Assembly (NCBI GenBank): GCA_903895255.1
Contig: CAITTG010000097.1
Span: 1-64,000 of the forward strand
Origin: an uncultured Verrucomicrobia subdivision 3 bacterium
GTDB lineage: Bacteria; Verrucomicrobiota; Verrucomicrobiia; Limisphaerales; UBA11358
Length of the DNA: 64,000 nucleotides
Direction: 5' to 3'
Of this stretch, positions 7,851-16,424 are shown one piece after another (the first letter of the stretch is position 1; every line of letters begins with the position of its first letter). The notes below the pieces were generated by a model. That model was not told the DNA's origin, made no database searches, and worked only from the letters and a program-made list of their open reading frames with translations. The translations under genes and the position numbers were made by a program.

Positions 7851-9787
7851 AACGACAGATACGTGTAAGCCTTCAAGCCGCGCTCGTATTCCTCCAGCCA
7901 GCGCATGCCCTCGGAGGGTTTCATGCGGTCGGCCTTGCTGGCCTCGTCAATCTGCGCCTTCATTTGGCGCTTCAATTCATTCTCGTCGTACTGCACCGAG
8001 GCGAGCGAGTGGATCACGGTGTTGCCTTCGATGATTTCCTCGATGTAATAGCCCGCGGGCTCGTCGGGTTCCAGGAACACGTGCACCTCATTCACCCGGC
8101 CGAAGAGATTGTGCAGGTCGCCCATGATGTCCTGATAGGCGCCCATGAGGAAGAAACCGATGTAGTAGGGCTCGATTTTGCCATTGCCGTTGGTGTTCAA
8201 CGGATGCAGCGAGAGAGTGTCGCGCACATCGCGCAGGTCGATGAACTTGTTCACCTGACCGTCGGAATCGCAGGTGATGTCCACGAGGGTGGCCTCGCGG
8301 GTGGGACGTTCCGTGAGGCGGCTGACGGGCATGATGGGGAACAACTGGCCGAGGGCCCAGTGATCCAGCAAGGATTGGAACACGGAGAAATTGCAGAGGT
8401 ACTGGTCGCTCAGGCTGTCCTCGAGCTTTTTGATTTCCTCGGGAATGTAAGCCTGGCCGCGAAAACTGAGCACGACCTCCTGGCCGATTTCCCAGTAGAG
8501 ATTTTCGATGCGCGCCTTGTCCGGCAAATCCAGCAGGCCGAGCGTGAACATTTGCTGCGCGTCCTCGCGGCGTTCCTGGGCGTCGTGGTAGGCCTCGAGT
8601 TTGTTGGCGCGGTTGAGGTTCTTTTTGATGTCGAGCAATTCCTTGACGAGGGCATGCTCGTTGTCGCCGTAGGTGAAGGCGTTGCCGGGACGGATTTTCT
8701 CGATGGAACCGAAGACTTCGACGATCAGCACACTGTGATGCGCGACGATGGCGCGGCCGCTCTCGCTGATGATGTTCGGATGCGGCACGCGCTCGGCGTT
8801 GCAGACATCGGCGATGTAATAAACGATGTCGTTGGTGTATTCCTGGAGCGTGTAATTGGTGGAACTGTCGAAAGCCGAGCGGCTGCCGTCGTAATCCACG
8901 CCCAAGCCGCCGCCGACATCCATGAATTCAATCGCGAACCCCATCTTGTGGAGTTTCGCGTAAAACCGCGCGGCCTCTTGCACGGCTTTTTTCACCGTCA
9001 AAATATCCGGGACCTGGGAGCCGATGTGGAAATGGAGCAGTTTCAGGCAATGGCCGAGGTTTTCGGAGTTGAGCATTTCGGTGGCGGTGAGCAGTTCCAC
9101 CGTGCTCAGGCCGAACTTGGCGTTTTCGCCGCCGCTCTCGGCCCATTTGCCCGCGCCCTTGCTGAGCAGCCGCGCGCGGATGCCGATTTGGGGTTCCACG
9201 CCGATTTGTTTGGAAATGGTGATGATGTGGCGCAGTTCCTCGAGCTTTTCCACGACCATGATGACTTTTTTGCCCAGCTTGTTGCCGAGCAGCGCCATCT
9301 TGATGAAATCCGCGTCCTTGTAACCGTTGCAAATCACAAGGCTGCCGGGGGCGTTTTGCAACGCGAGCCCGGCGAAGAGTTCCGGTTTGCTGCCGACTTC
9401 CAGGCCGAAGTCCCAGGCCTTGCCGGCGTCCAGAATTTCCTCCACCACCTCGCGGAGCTGGTTGACCTTGATGGGAAACACACCGCGATATTTGCCCTGG
9501 AAATTAAATTCCGCGATGGAATTGCGGAAGGCGGTGTTGATGGCCTCCACGCGGTGGCGCAAAATATCCTGGAAACGAATCAGCAGCGGAAATTTCAAGC
9601 CGCGGCCGCGCGCCTCCTCGATGACGTCGGTGATGTCCACCGCCGCGCCGGCCTCCTGCAAGGGGCGGGCCACGACGTGCCCGGCTTCGTTGATGTCAAA
9701 ATACTTCGCGCCCCAACGCTGAATGTTATAAAGCGTGCGGGCGGCCTCGATGTCCCATGCCGGGTCTGGCTGACTTGGATTATTCAT
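7847..9787 (-). CDS. speA: Biosynthetic arginine decarboxylase
   Basis: A 646-residue PLP enzyme that converts arginine to agmatine, the first step of the ADC route to putrescine and spermidine. The length is normal for SpeA. The PLP lysine lies in GVFPIKVNQ (Lys107). Further family motifs are DFGLEVGSKPEL, HFHIGSQ, FMDVGGGLGVDYDG, ESGRAIVAHHS and CDSDGQVNKFI, with the C-terminal GAYQDIMGDLHNLFG typical of the fold-III arginine decarboxylases. The ATG at 9787 is followed by a hydrophilic N-terminus. The stop codon is shared with the TTG start of the downstream membrane protein. A 143-bp divergent gap separates it from the M50 gene. Confidence 0.97.
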   Translation of the reverse strand: MNNPSQPDPAWDIEAARTLYNIQRWGAKYFDINEAGHVVARPLQEAGAAVDITDVIEEARGRGLKFPLLIRFQDILRHRVEAINTAFRNSIAEFNFQGKYRGVFPIKVNQLREVVEEILDAGKAWDFGLEVGSKPELFAGLALQNAPGSLVICNGYKDADFIKMALLGNKLGKKVIMVVEKLEELRHIITISKQIGVEPQIGIRARLLSKGAGKWAESGGENAKFGLSTVELLTATEMLNSENLGHCLKLLHFHIGSQVPDILTVKKAVQEAARFYAKLHKMGFAIEFMDVGGGLGVDYDGSRSAFDSSTNYTLQEYTNDIVYYIADVCNAERVPHPNIISESGRAIVAHHSVLIVEVFGSIEKIRPGNAFTYGDNEHALVKELLDIKKNLNRANKLEAYHDAQERREDAQQMFTLGLLDLPDKARIENLYWEIGQEVVLSFRGQAYIPEEIKKLEDSLSDQYLCNFSVFQSLLDHWALGQLFPIMPVSRLTERPTREATLVDITCDSDGQVNKFIDLRDVRDTLSLHPLNTNGNGKIEPYYIGFFLMGAYQDIMGDLHNLFGRVNEVHVFLEPDEPAGYYIEEIIEGNTVIHSLASVQYDENELKRQMKAQIDEASKADRMKPSEGMRWLEEYERGLKAYTYLSF

Positions 9788-9863
9788 TCCGGTTTGTTAC
9801 AAGTGAAGCAAACTATAAAATCCCCGGCGAGGAAAGCAACAAAGGAAAGCGGTTAATTGCGGA

Positions 9864-9924
9864 GCCGTTGAAAACGGCAGGGTCGGAAACGGGAATTGAC
9901 AAAGCCGCGCCGCCCACCTAACAA
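9864..9924 (+). promoter_or_regulatory. Intergenic hairpin and candidate promoter before the M50 gene
   Basis: In the speA/M50 divergent gap there is a perfect hairpin at 9864-9878 (GCCGTT, GAA, AACGGC). A TTGACA at 9896-9901 lies 17 bp from TAACAA at 9919-9924. If used, transcription would begin at about the ATG at 9931, giving a nearly leaderless mRNA. The -10 match is poor, so this is tentative. Confidence 0.3.
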
Positions 9925-9930
9925 AGCGGG

Positions 9931-10632
9931 ATGACGCACGATGTGGCCACCGGGCTGAAATGGTACCTGGCGTTTTTATTTTCCACCACGGTGCATGAGG
10001 CGGCGCACGCGTGGACGGCGTTGCGTTTGGGGGACGACACGGCGCACCGGGGCGGGCAGGTGACGCTGGATCCCACGCCGCACATCCGCCGCGCGCCGAT
10101 GGGCATGGTGGTGGTGCCGCTGCTGTCTTATTTTCTGGGCGGCTGGATGATCGGCTGGGCGAGCGCGCCGTACGATGCGCAGTGGGCGGCGCGGTATCCA
10201 CGGCGCGCGGGGTGGATGGCGCTGGCCGGTCCGGCGTCCAATTTATGCCTCGTGCTCGTGGCCGCGCTCCTCATCCGGTTGGGCCTGACCGCGGCGGTTT
10301 TTGCCGCGCCGGAGTTGGTCAATTTTTCCCACATCGTGGACCCGGCCGCGCCGGGGTTGTATTTGTTTTTCGCCGGGATGCTGAGCATTTTCTTTTCCCT
10401 GAACCTGCTTTTGTGCGTGTTTAATTTGCTGCCCCTGCCGCCGCTGGATGGCAGTGCGATTTTCATGCTGCTCACCCCGGCGGTGTGGTCGGAGAAAATC
10501 CTGGAGCTCCGGCGGCATCCCGGCCTGAATTTTCTGGGTTTGTACCTGGCGTGGCAATTGATCGCCGTCATTTTCCGGCCCGTGCAATTATGGGCGGTAA
10601 ACCTGCTTTATTCCGGCAGTCACTATTATTAA
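9931..10632 (+). CDS. Site-2 protease family (M50) membrane metallopeptidase
   Basis: A 233-residue membrane protein. The zinc site HEAAH (His22, Glu23, His26) lies in the first membrane helix, and the second site NLLPLPPLDGS places the third ligand at Asp173; both match the HExxH...NxxPxxxLDG pattern of intramembrane proteases. Additional hydrophobic segments include APMGMVVVPLLSYFLGGWMIGW and MLSIFFSLNLLLCVF. There are no PDZ or CBS domains, so it is a minimal S2P rather than RseP. The start ATG is preceded by AAAGCGGG. It is followed after 22 bp by the DUF2167 gene. The substrate is unknown. Confidence 0.9.
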   Translation: MTHDVATGLKWYLAFLFSTTVHEAAHAWTALRLGDDTAHRGGQVTLDPTPHIRRAPMGMVVVPLLSYFLGGWMIGWASAPYDAQWAARYPRRAGWMALAGPASNLCLVLVAALLIRLGLTAAVFAAPELVNFSHIVDPAAPGLYLFFAGMLSIFFSLNLLLCVFNLLPLPPLDGSAIFMLLTPAVWSEKILELRRHPGLNFLGLYLAWQLIAVIFRPVQLWAVNLLYSGSHYY

Positions 10633-10654
10633 CCCCCTGCAACAAAGCATCCTT

Positions 10655-11545
10655 ATGAAAATTAAAGCCTGGTGGGCCATGTGTTTCGGACTGATGTTCC
10701 TGACCTCGCTGGGGCAGGCGCAGAACCAGCCCAAAACCCGGGAGGAGGCGCACAAAATCGTGCAGAACCTCAAATACCAGCATGGCCAGATCGTCCTCGC
10801 CGGGGTCGCCACGCTCAAGCTGCCGCCCAACATCAGCTACCTCTCGCCAGACGACACGGCGATTGTATTGGAGCAACTCTGGGGCAACCCGCCCGCGCCC
10901 AAAAAACTGGGCATGCTGATCCCCACGGACAAAACTCCGCTGGACCGCGACTGCTGGGCGGTGACGATTGCCGACACCGAGGACGGTTACGTGAAGGATG
11001 ATGACGCCAGCAAGATCAATTACACCGATTTACTCAAGCAAATGCAGACGGCGGTGCACGACCACAACAAGGAGCGGACGGAAAAAGGGTATCCCGCGAT
11101 TGAGCTGGTCGGCTGGGCCGAGCCACCGCATTACGATGCCACCACGCACAAGCTGTACTGGGCGAAAGAATTGAAATTTGCGGGCGAATCCGAGGACACC
11201 TTGAATTATGACATCCGCATTTTGGGCCGGAACGGGGTGCTGGTGCTCAGTGCGATTGCGAGCATGGAGCAACTTCCGGAAATTCGGCAGCAAACGCCGG
11301 GGTTGCTCAGCATGGTGGATTATAATGAGGGCAATCGTTACAGCGATTTTGATCCGAAGGTGGACAAGGTGGCCACTTACGGGATTGCGGCGCTCGTGGC
11401 GGGCGGCATTGCCGCCAAGCTGGGATTTTTCAAGATGCTGCTGGTCGCTTTGGTGGCCGCCAAGAAATTTATCGTCCTCGCGGTGATCGCCGTGGTGGCG
11501 TGGGTTAAAAAAATTCTCCGCAAACGCCAGAATCCGAGCGCATGA
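10655..11545 (+). CDS. DUF2167 family membrane protein
   Basis: A 296-residue protein of the DUF2167 family, judged from GVATLKLPPNISYLSPDD, LEQLWGNPP, GMLIPTD, CWAVTIADTEDGYVKDDD and the LVGWAEPPHYDATTHKLYWAKEL block. It starts with a signal peptide (MKIKAWWAMCFGLMFLTSLGQAQ) and ends with one or two membrane helices (GIAALVAGGIAAKLGFF, FIVLAVIAVVAWVKKIL) and a basic tail, so the body should be periplasmic and held in the inner membrane. The biochemical role of the family is not known to me. The stop overlaps the next start (ATGA, 11542-11545). Confidence 0.9.
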   Translation: MKIKAWWAMCFGLMFLTSLGQAQNQPKTREEAHKIVQNLKYQHGQIVLAGVATLKLPPNISYLSPDDTAIVLEQLWGNPPAPKKLGMLIPTDKTPLDRDCWAVTIADTEDGYVKDDDASKINYTDLLKQMQTAVHDHNKERTEKGYPAIELVGWAEPPHYDATTHKLYWAKELKFAGESEDTLNYDIRILGRNGVLVLSAIASMEQLPEIRQQTPGLLSMVDYNEGNRYSDFDPKVDKVATYGIAALVAGGIAAKLGFFKMLLVALVAAKKFIVLAVIAVVAWVKKILRKRQNPSA

Positions 11546-12327
11546 ACGTCTCCCGAAAAAATCCCGCATCCACCGTTGACCTCGCCACGCTGGTCAAACA
11601 GTGCGACACGCTGCTGCGCACGGCTGAAATCGGCGATTATGAGGGCGCGGCCAATGGGTTGCAGGTGCAGAATGCCGGCACCGTCACGCGGATCGCGGCG
11701 GCGGTGGACGGCAGCCTGGCCACGGTGCAACTCGCGGTGGCGGCCGGCGCCGACCTGCTAATCGTGCATCACGGTTTGTTTTGGGGTTCGCGGCAGCCGT
11801 GGACGGGCAAGAACTACGAACTGCTGCAGTTGCTGACCGCGAACAATCTGGCGGTGTATAGTTCCCATCTGCCGCTGGACGCGCATCCGCAGCTCGGCAA
11901 CAACGCCCAACTATGCGCGGCGCTGGGCTTGCGGCATTTAAAACCGTTTTTTACCAGCCACGGCCAGCCGATTGGTTTTTCCGCGCGGGCCAAGGTGACG
12001 CGCGCGGAATTGGCGCGGCGATTGGAAATGGCCACGGGCGCGCCGCCGAAGATTTTGCCGGGCGGCGCGGAGTTGTGCCAGCGCATCGGTGTGGTCACGG
12101 GGGGCGCGGGCGGCGATTTGAAACTCGCGGCGGCCGAGGGAGTGGACACGTTTATCACCGGCGAGGGACCGCACTGGACCTACGCGCTGGCGGAGGAACT
12201 GGGCTTGAACGTGTTTTATGGCGGGCATTACGCCACGGAAACATTCGGAGTGAAGGCGCTGGCCGCGTGGCTGTCGCAGAAATACCAAGTTCCCTGGAGC
12301 TTTTTGGATCATCCCAGCGGGCTGTGA
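11542..12327 (+). CDS. Nif3-like dinuclear metal center protein
   Basis: A 261-residue member of the Nif3/YbgI family (hexameric toroid, two metals per subunit). The metal ligands can be seen in LLIVHHGLFWG (His76, His77), SSHLPLDAHPQ (Asp113 region) and near the C-terminus in GGHYATETFG (about 226-235). The protein opens with LATLVKQCDTLLRT, typical for the family. Its molecular role is debated; it is sometimes labelled GTP cyclohydrolase I type 2, which is not established. It is translationally coupled to the DUF2167 gene by an ATGA overlap, a link not explained by known function. Confidence 0.95.
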   Translation: MNVSRKNPASTVDLATLVKQCDTLLRTAEIGDYEGAANGLQVQNAGTVTRIAAAVDGSLATVQLAVAAGADLLIVHHGLFWGSRQPWTGKNYELLQLLTANNLAVYSSHLPLDAHPQLGNNAQLCAALGLRHLKPFFTSHGQPIGFSARAKVTRAELARRLEMATGAPPKILPGGAELCQRIGVVTGGAGGDLKLAAAEGVDTFITGEGPHWTYALAEELGLNVFYGGHYATETFGVKALAAWLSQKYQVPWSFLDHPSGL

Positions 12328-12366
12328 GATAATTTCGGTTATTCTCCCCGTCTTGCCGTTGCGCAG

Positions 12367-13362
12367 GTGTCTGATAATCTGTCGCGGTTGAAATCCAAGA
12401 TTATAACGGCGGTGCCGGTGCGCAATGGCGAGGAGTTTATCCAGCAAACGCTGGAGTCGCTCGCCCGCCAGACGCGGCGTCCGGATCGCGTGGTGATTTT
12501 TGACAACCGGTCCACGGACCGCACGCTCGAAATTGCCCGGGCCTTCACCGGGTTCACCTGTGAGGTCAGCGTGGCGGAGGCAGAAGGGCAGAGCATGTTC
12601 GCCAATTTTAACCGCGCCCTCGACCTGGCCGACCAGACGGAGTACCTCCACATTCTGCACGCGGACGACACCATCAGCCCGAATTTTTACGCGACCATGA
12701 CCGCCGTGCTGGCGGAGGGCGACGGTCCCGGCCTGGCCTGGTGCCTGGACGAGCGCATTGATGAAAAGAACGCGCACCTGAGCTATTCCGGCAAGCCCGA
12801 TGGCACCGTTACGGAATTGGATCGGGACACCTTCCTCCAGCGCAAGGCGGAGATTGGCAACCAGGCGTTCTGCGCCACACTGATGAAGACCGCCGGGCGG
12901 CCGGTGCCGGTGCGCTTCCCGCTGGATTACCCGGTGCTGGGCGACCAGATTTTCTGGGCCGCCTACGGCGCGCAATGCCAGAAACGCGTTTACGTCAACC
13001 AGGCGCTGGCCCAATACCGCTGGCACGGGGCCAACAACACCACCTTCCTTGGCCCGAGCTTGCAATCGCTGGTGCTGGATGAATGGCGGACGATGGAAAC
13101 CAATGAGGCCCTGCGCGGCCGGGGGATGAGCGGGTTCCGCGCGTTGAAATTAAAAGGCCTGTTCGCCGTGCGTTCCGGCATCAAGGCCAAGCGCATCCGG
13201 CAGCAGGGCAATGCCGACTACGCGCAACAGATTGTCCGAGTGACGAAGGAAATCACCGGGCCCGGGCTCTGGCTGGCCGGGCAGGGGCTGATTGAGCTGC
13301 GGGATTTGTATATTTACGGAATATTGCGACACCCGCGGCATCCGAAGAATATTTATCACTGA
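12367..13362 (+). CDS. Glycosyltransferase family 2
   Basis: A 331-residue GT2 protein with a GTG start at 12367. KIITAVPVRNGEEFIQQTLESL (about 10-32) and VVIFDNRSTDRTLEI (about 42-56) bind the nucleotide, and ILHADDTISPNF supplies the acidic DXD-like pair. QNRNQ-type motifs are absent; DYPVLGDQIFW and YRWHGANNT are probable acceptor-side residues. There is no membrane span. It lies 40 bp after the Nif3 gene on the same strand, and its last 7 bp overlap the convergent ApbE gene. It is distant from the first GT cluster, so the pathway cannot be assigned. Confidence 0.88.
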   Translation: MSDNLSRLKSKIITAVPVRNGEEFIQQTLESLARQTRRPDRVVIFDNRSTDRTLEIARAFTGFTCEVSVAEAEGQSMFANFNRALDLADQTEYLHILHADDTISPNFYATMTAVLAEGDGPGLAWCLDERIDEKNAHLSYSGKPDGTVTELDRDTFLQRKAEIGNQAFCATLMKTAGRPVPVRFPLDYPVLGDQIFWAAYGAQCQKRVYVNQALAQYRWHGANNTTFLGPSLQSLVLDEWRTMETNEALRGRGMSGFRALKLKGLFAVRSGIKAKRIRQQGNADYAQQIVRVTKEITGPGLWLAGQGLIELRDLYIYGILRHPRHPKNIYH

Positions 13363-14177
13363 ATCGCCGCGGGGGCCGGACCGATGACCCGCCACTGGCC
13401 GGCGTCCTGCAGGCAGGCCTGCCATTCGGCGCGGCCGGTCATCAGCCGGACAATATCGGGTTCGGGCAACACCATGAATGCCGTCGAGAGCGCGTCCGAC
13501 ACCGCCGCGCTGGGCGCGCCCGCCCACGCGCGGTCACGAAGTTTGGCCGGGGCGCCGGTGCGTGGATCCAGGATGTGGCGGCCTTTCACCGCAATCCCCG
13601 AACCGCTCAGGGAGCCCTGTTTCAACCAGTGCCGGGGTTCGCTGCCCTCATCCCCCAAACCGACCGACCAGCCCGGGAGGTCCGGCGGGGGGTCACCGGC
13701 CAGAATGCTGCTGCCGCCGGCAATCAATAAAAACGCGGGGCATTCCCACTCGGCGAGTTCCACGGCCATGCGGTCCAGCGCGAACCCCTTGCCGATGGCG
13801 CCCAAATCAAATTCCAGCGCACCAGTTTCGCAGTGAATGGTGCGGCGGGCGGCATCCAGGGTCCAGCGCGGCGGTTCGGGCTGGGTCTGGCGGGCGGCGG
13901 CGGTGATGGAAAAGGCGCCTTCGGTGGCGGTTTCCATTTCCCGGGCGATGGCCAGGCAGGCGCAGGTGTCCTCGCCGATCCGCAGCGTTTCGCCGGGGGC
14001 CAGGCGGGCGATGGCGCTGATGTCGCTGCTGGCGCGGAACCGGCTCAGGAGATTTTCCAGGCGGTCAACCTCATCAAAGAGGGCGCGAGCGGCCTGGGCG
14101 GCGTAGGTGGCCTCCTCCCCGGCAATGCGCACCTGAAAGGTGGTGGCCATCGCATAATGATTGTGCACGTGGATCAT
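13356..14177 (-). CDS. FAD:protein FMN transferase (ApbE family)
   Basis: A 273-residue ApbE-family enzyme, which attaches FMN to Thr/Ser of flavoproteins, normally in the periplasm. The motifs are MATTFQVRIAG near the N-terminus, DLGAIGKGFALDR, the conserved AVKGRHILDPRTGAP, and APSAAVSDALSTAFMVL with the metal-binding aspartate. The open frame extends to 14378, but the ATG at 14177 forms an ATGA overlap with the preceding Agl23-type gene and gives the normal family length, so I use it. No signal peptide is visible from this start, and a lipoprotein cysteine is absent. Nearby ApbE substrates (Rnf/Nqr) are not in the window. Confidence 0.88.
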   Translation of the reverse strand: MIHVHNHYAMATTFQVRIAGEEATYAAQAARALFDEVDRLENLLSRFRASSDISAIARLAPGETLRIGEDTCACLAIAREMETATEGAFSITAAARQTQPEPPRWTLDAARRTIHCETGALEFDLGAIGKGFALDRMAVELAEWECPAFLLIAGGSSILAGDPPPDLPGWSVGLGDEGSEPRHWLKQGSLSGSGIAVKGRHILDPRTGAPAKLRDRAWAGAPSAAVSDALSTAFMVLPEPDIVRLMTGRAEWQACLQDAGQWRVIGPAPAAIQ

Positions 14178-15748
14178 GGGCGGGCGTTCGTTGGGGCGGG
14201 CGGGGTCCATAAAATGAGCAGCACGCCGGGGCGCACGCCAAAATATTCGGGCCGCCAGCGGGCGAGGAAATTTTTCAAGGGCGGCAGCGCCTCGGGCGCG
14301 GTCAGATAAAAATCGGCGCGGCCGGGATTCTGGCCGGGCTGCCAGTAACCGACACGCGGAAAACTCCGCAAATACCACGGGAGCGGCCAGGGATCGGCGG
14401 CGATGACGGCGAGCGTGCTTTGCGGGCCGGCCATTTTATGGAGGCGTTCCGGCAGCCGGGGCAGATCCTCGCCGGTATGCGCATAGGCGTAGGGATTGTT
14501 TTCGTCGGCCGGGTGGAGAAACACGCGCTGGCGGGTGTCGTGCCCCAGGAGCACCAGCAGCAGGGTCGCCGCGGCGAGCAGGGCGGGCCGCGCGCCGTGG
14601 GTCTGGGTGAGTTCCGAGGCGAGCTCCCACAAGGTGACCGCGCCCGCCCCGACCAGCACGATCATGGGCAGAAACAAGTTTAGCGCGAGCCAGGGGGTTT
14701 TATAAGGAATGGCGCTGTAGATGACGGTGATGGCCAGGCCATAGAGAAGCCAGACGGACAAAGCCCCGGAGGACGCCCCGGCATCGCCGCCCTTGAGCGC
14801 GGTCAGGGCGCCCACGGTGGCCAGCAGCAGAAGCGCCCAGCCTGACCAGCCGCCGGTGAGCAATTGCAGATAATACCACCAGGGCTTCGCATGGCCCTCG
14901 CCGCCCGCGCGGTGCACGAAGCGCGGGAGGGAGTTGAAAAGGTCGGCGAGGCCATGGCGGTTGTTGCCGCCCCAGGTGTAAAACAAGGTGACCACGACCA
15001 GGAGCACCACCAGGCCCACGGCCGCGCCGAGCCAGCGCACCAGGGGTGAGGACTCGGAAATCTCCAACCGGGGCCGCCGCGCGGGCTGGCCGATAAAACC
15101 GCCCGAGACCGCAAACAAACGCGGCCGGAGAATGACGCGGCCAAAACGTTCGCGCAGGAACCAGGCTCCCACGGCCAGGCCGGCCGCCGCGAGGTTGAGC
15201 ACCGCCGTTTCCTTGCCGGCAATCAAAAAGGCGGCCCAGAAACCGGTCAGGACGCCGGCGGGAAAGGACCCGGTTTTGAGCCAGCGCCAGCCAGCGGTGA
15301 GCAGGCCCAGGGTGGCGGCGACGAAGAGGGTTTCATGAATGAAATAGCGGCTGTAATACACCGGCAGCGGCGCCACCGCCCAGATCAGCGCGGCGAGCAA
15401 GGCGGCGGCGGCGCCGGTTTCCGGGACCAGGGCGGCAAACAGCAGGATCGTGAGCGAACCGGTGAGGATGGGTCCGAGCCTTAAAGTGGTTTCGGTGAGG
15501 CCGGCGAGGTTTTTCGCGCCCGCGAGCCGGGCGATGGGCACGGCGACGGCGTAGAGCACGGGCCCGTGGCGGTCCCGGGGGTCGTAATGGTAAGTGTCGC
15601 CCGCGAGCAAGCGGCCCGTGATGTAGGCGTTGATCGCCTCATCCGTGTGCATGGGGCGTGCGGCCGGCTGGGGCAGCCGCACCGCCAGGGCCAGCAGGGT
15701 GAGGCTGACGAACAGCGGCCAGACTAATTTATGCCGCAGGTTTGCCAA
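14174..15748 (-). CDS. GT39-type membrane protein, TIGR03663/Agl23 family
   Basis: A 524-residue polytopic protein. The N-terminal signature MHTDEAINAYITGRLLAGD followed by YHYDPRDRHGPVLY matches the flippase activity-associated Agl23 (TIGR03663) family of GT39 relatives, with the Asp-Glu pair in the first extracytoplasmic loop as the probable catalytic acid site. About ten hydrophobic helices follow, and the C-terminal third is soluble. It likely moves or uses a lipid-linked sugar, as in protein N-glycosylation or lipid modification. It starts 20 bp inside the preceding discoidin-like gene and ends in an ATGA overlap with apbE, so the three are almost certainly co-transcribed. Confidence 0.85.
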   Translation of the reverse strand: MANLRHKLVWPLFVSLTLLALAVRLPQPAARPMHTDEAINAYITGRLLAGDTYHYDPRDRHGPVLYAVAVPIARLAGAKNLAGLTETTLRLGPILTGSLTILLFAALVPETGAAAALLAALIWAVAPLPVYYSRYFIHETLFVAATLGLLTAGWRWLKTGSFPAGVLTGFWAAFLIAGKETAVLNLAAAGLAVGAWFLRERFGRVILRPRLFAVSGGFIGQPARRPRLEISESSPLVRWLGAAVGLVVLLVVVTLFYTWGGNNRHGLADLFNSLPRFVHRAGGEGHAKPWWYYLQLLTGGWSGWALLLLATVGALTALKGGDAGASSGALSVWLLYGLAITVIYSAIPYKTPWLALNLFLPMIVLVGAGAVTLWELASELTQTHGARPALLAAATLLLVLLGHDTRQRVFLHPADENNPYAYAHTGEDLPRLPERLHKMAGPQSTLAVIAADPWPLPWYLRSFPRVGYWQPGQNPGRADFYLTAPEALPPLKNFLARWRPEYFGVRPGVLLILWTPPAPTNARP

Positions 15749-16397
15749 ATACTTCGACTTCGATGTAATGATTCAGTTTGTTGGTGGTGTTGCCATTGCT
15801 GTACAGGCGCACGTAGCGGCCTTTGACACCCTTGGCATCCATCAACTTGCCTTCATAGGTTTCAATGTAGGCATAATCCTTGCCCGCGCCGAAACCCAGA
15901 TCATTGCCGGCATCGTTGTTAAAAATGGTGGTGACGCCGGTTTTGAAGGCCGGGTCATCGGAAACTTGCACGACCACGTCGAGGTACACCCGGGCCTGCT
16001 GGTGGAAATGCCAGACGATGACGGCGGAGATGGTGGCCTCGGTGGCGAGATCAATCTGCACCCATTGCTTGCCGGGCCCGAGTTCCACCCAGGACCCCTC
16101 GTCGCCGGCTTTGTCGCCGTCGGTCACCAAATCCAGGGTGCCGGTGGCGGGATCGCTGTCGCTGGCGGTGACTTTTTTACCCTTGGCGAGATTGACCGTG
16201 CCAGCGGGCACCAGGAAGTCCGGCCGTTTGCCTTCATGAGCGGGTTCCAGATTGGGCAGGCTCACCGGGACCGGGGTGCCCACAAACAAGGGCGGCGGCA
16301 GCTCGGTTTTCAAGGGGACCAAGGCATCGGCAAACGCGCTGTTCAGGCTGAGGGCGAGAGTTAATCCCAGGGCGGGAATAATGGAGGTGGCTTTCAT
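15729..16397 (-). CDS. Secreted galactose-binding/discoidin-like protein
   Basis: A 222-residue secreted protein. The signal peptide is MKATSIIPALGLTLALSLNSAFA. The mature part after residue 65 looks like an F5/8 type C (discoidin, galactose-binding-like) beta-sandwich: NLAKGKKVTASDSD, LVTDGDKAGDEGSWVELGPG, QWVQIDLATEATISAVIVWH and a closing KGRYVRLYSNGNTTNKLNHYIEVEVFG. It probably binds carbohydrate or tethers to a surface in the periplasm or outside. It lies 27 bp after the oxidoreductase gene and overlaps the Agl23-type gene by 20 bp. Fold assignment is by eye. Confidence 0.75.
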   Translation of the reverse strand: MKATSIIPALGLTLALSLNSAFADALVPLKTELPPPLFVGTPVPVSLPNLEPAHEGKRPDFLVPAGTVNLAKGKKVTASDSDPATGTLDLVTDGDKAGDEGSWVELGPGKQWVQIDLATEATISAVIVWHFHQQARVYLDVVVQVSDDPAFKTGVTTIFNNDAGNDLGFGAGKDYAYIETYEGKLMDAKGVKGRYVRLYSNGNTTNKLNHYIEVEVFGKPAA

Positions 16398-16424
16398 GGC
16401 AGTTAGATAATTAATAAATCAAGT

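Noticed and set aside
7790-9856. 688-codon frame opposite speA
   Set aside because: The minus frame is an unmistakable SpeA. The plus frame has no motifs and arises from GC-rich codon bias.
11938-13065. 375-codon minus-strand frame across Nif3 and the GT2 gene
   Set aside because: It spans two well-supported plus-strand genes and has the composition of a shadow frame.
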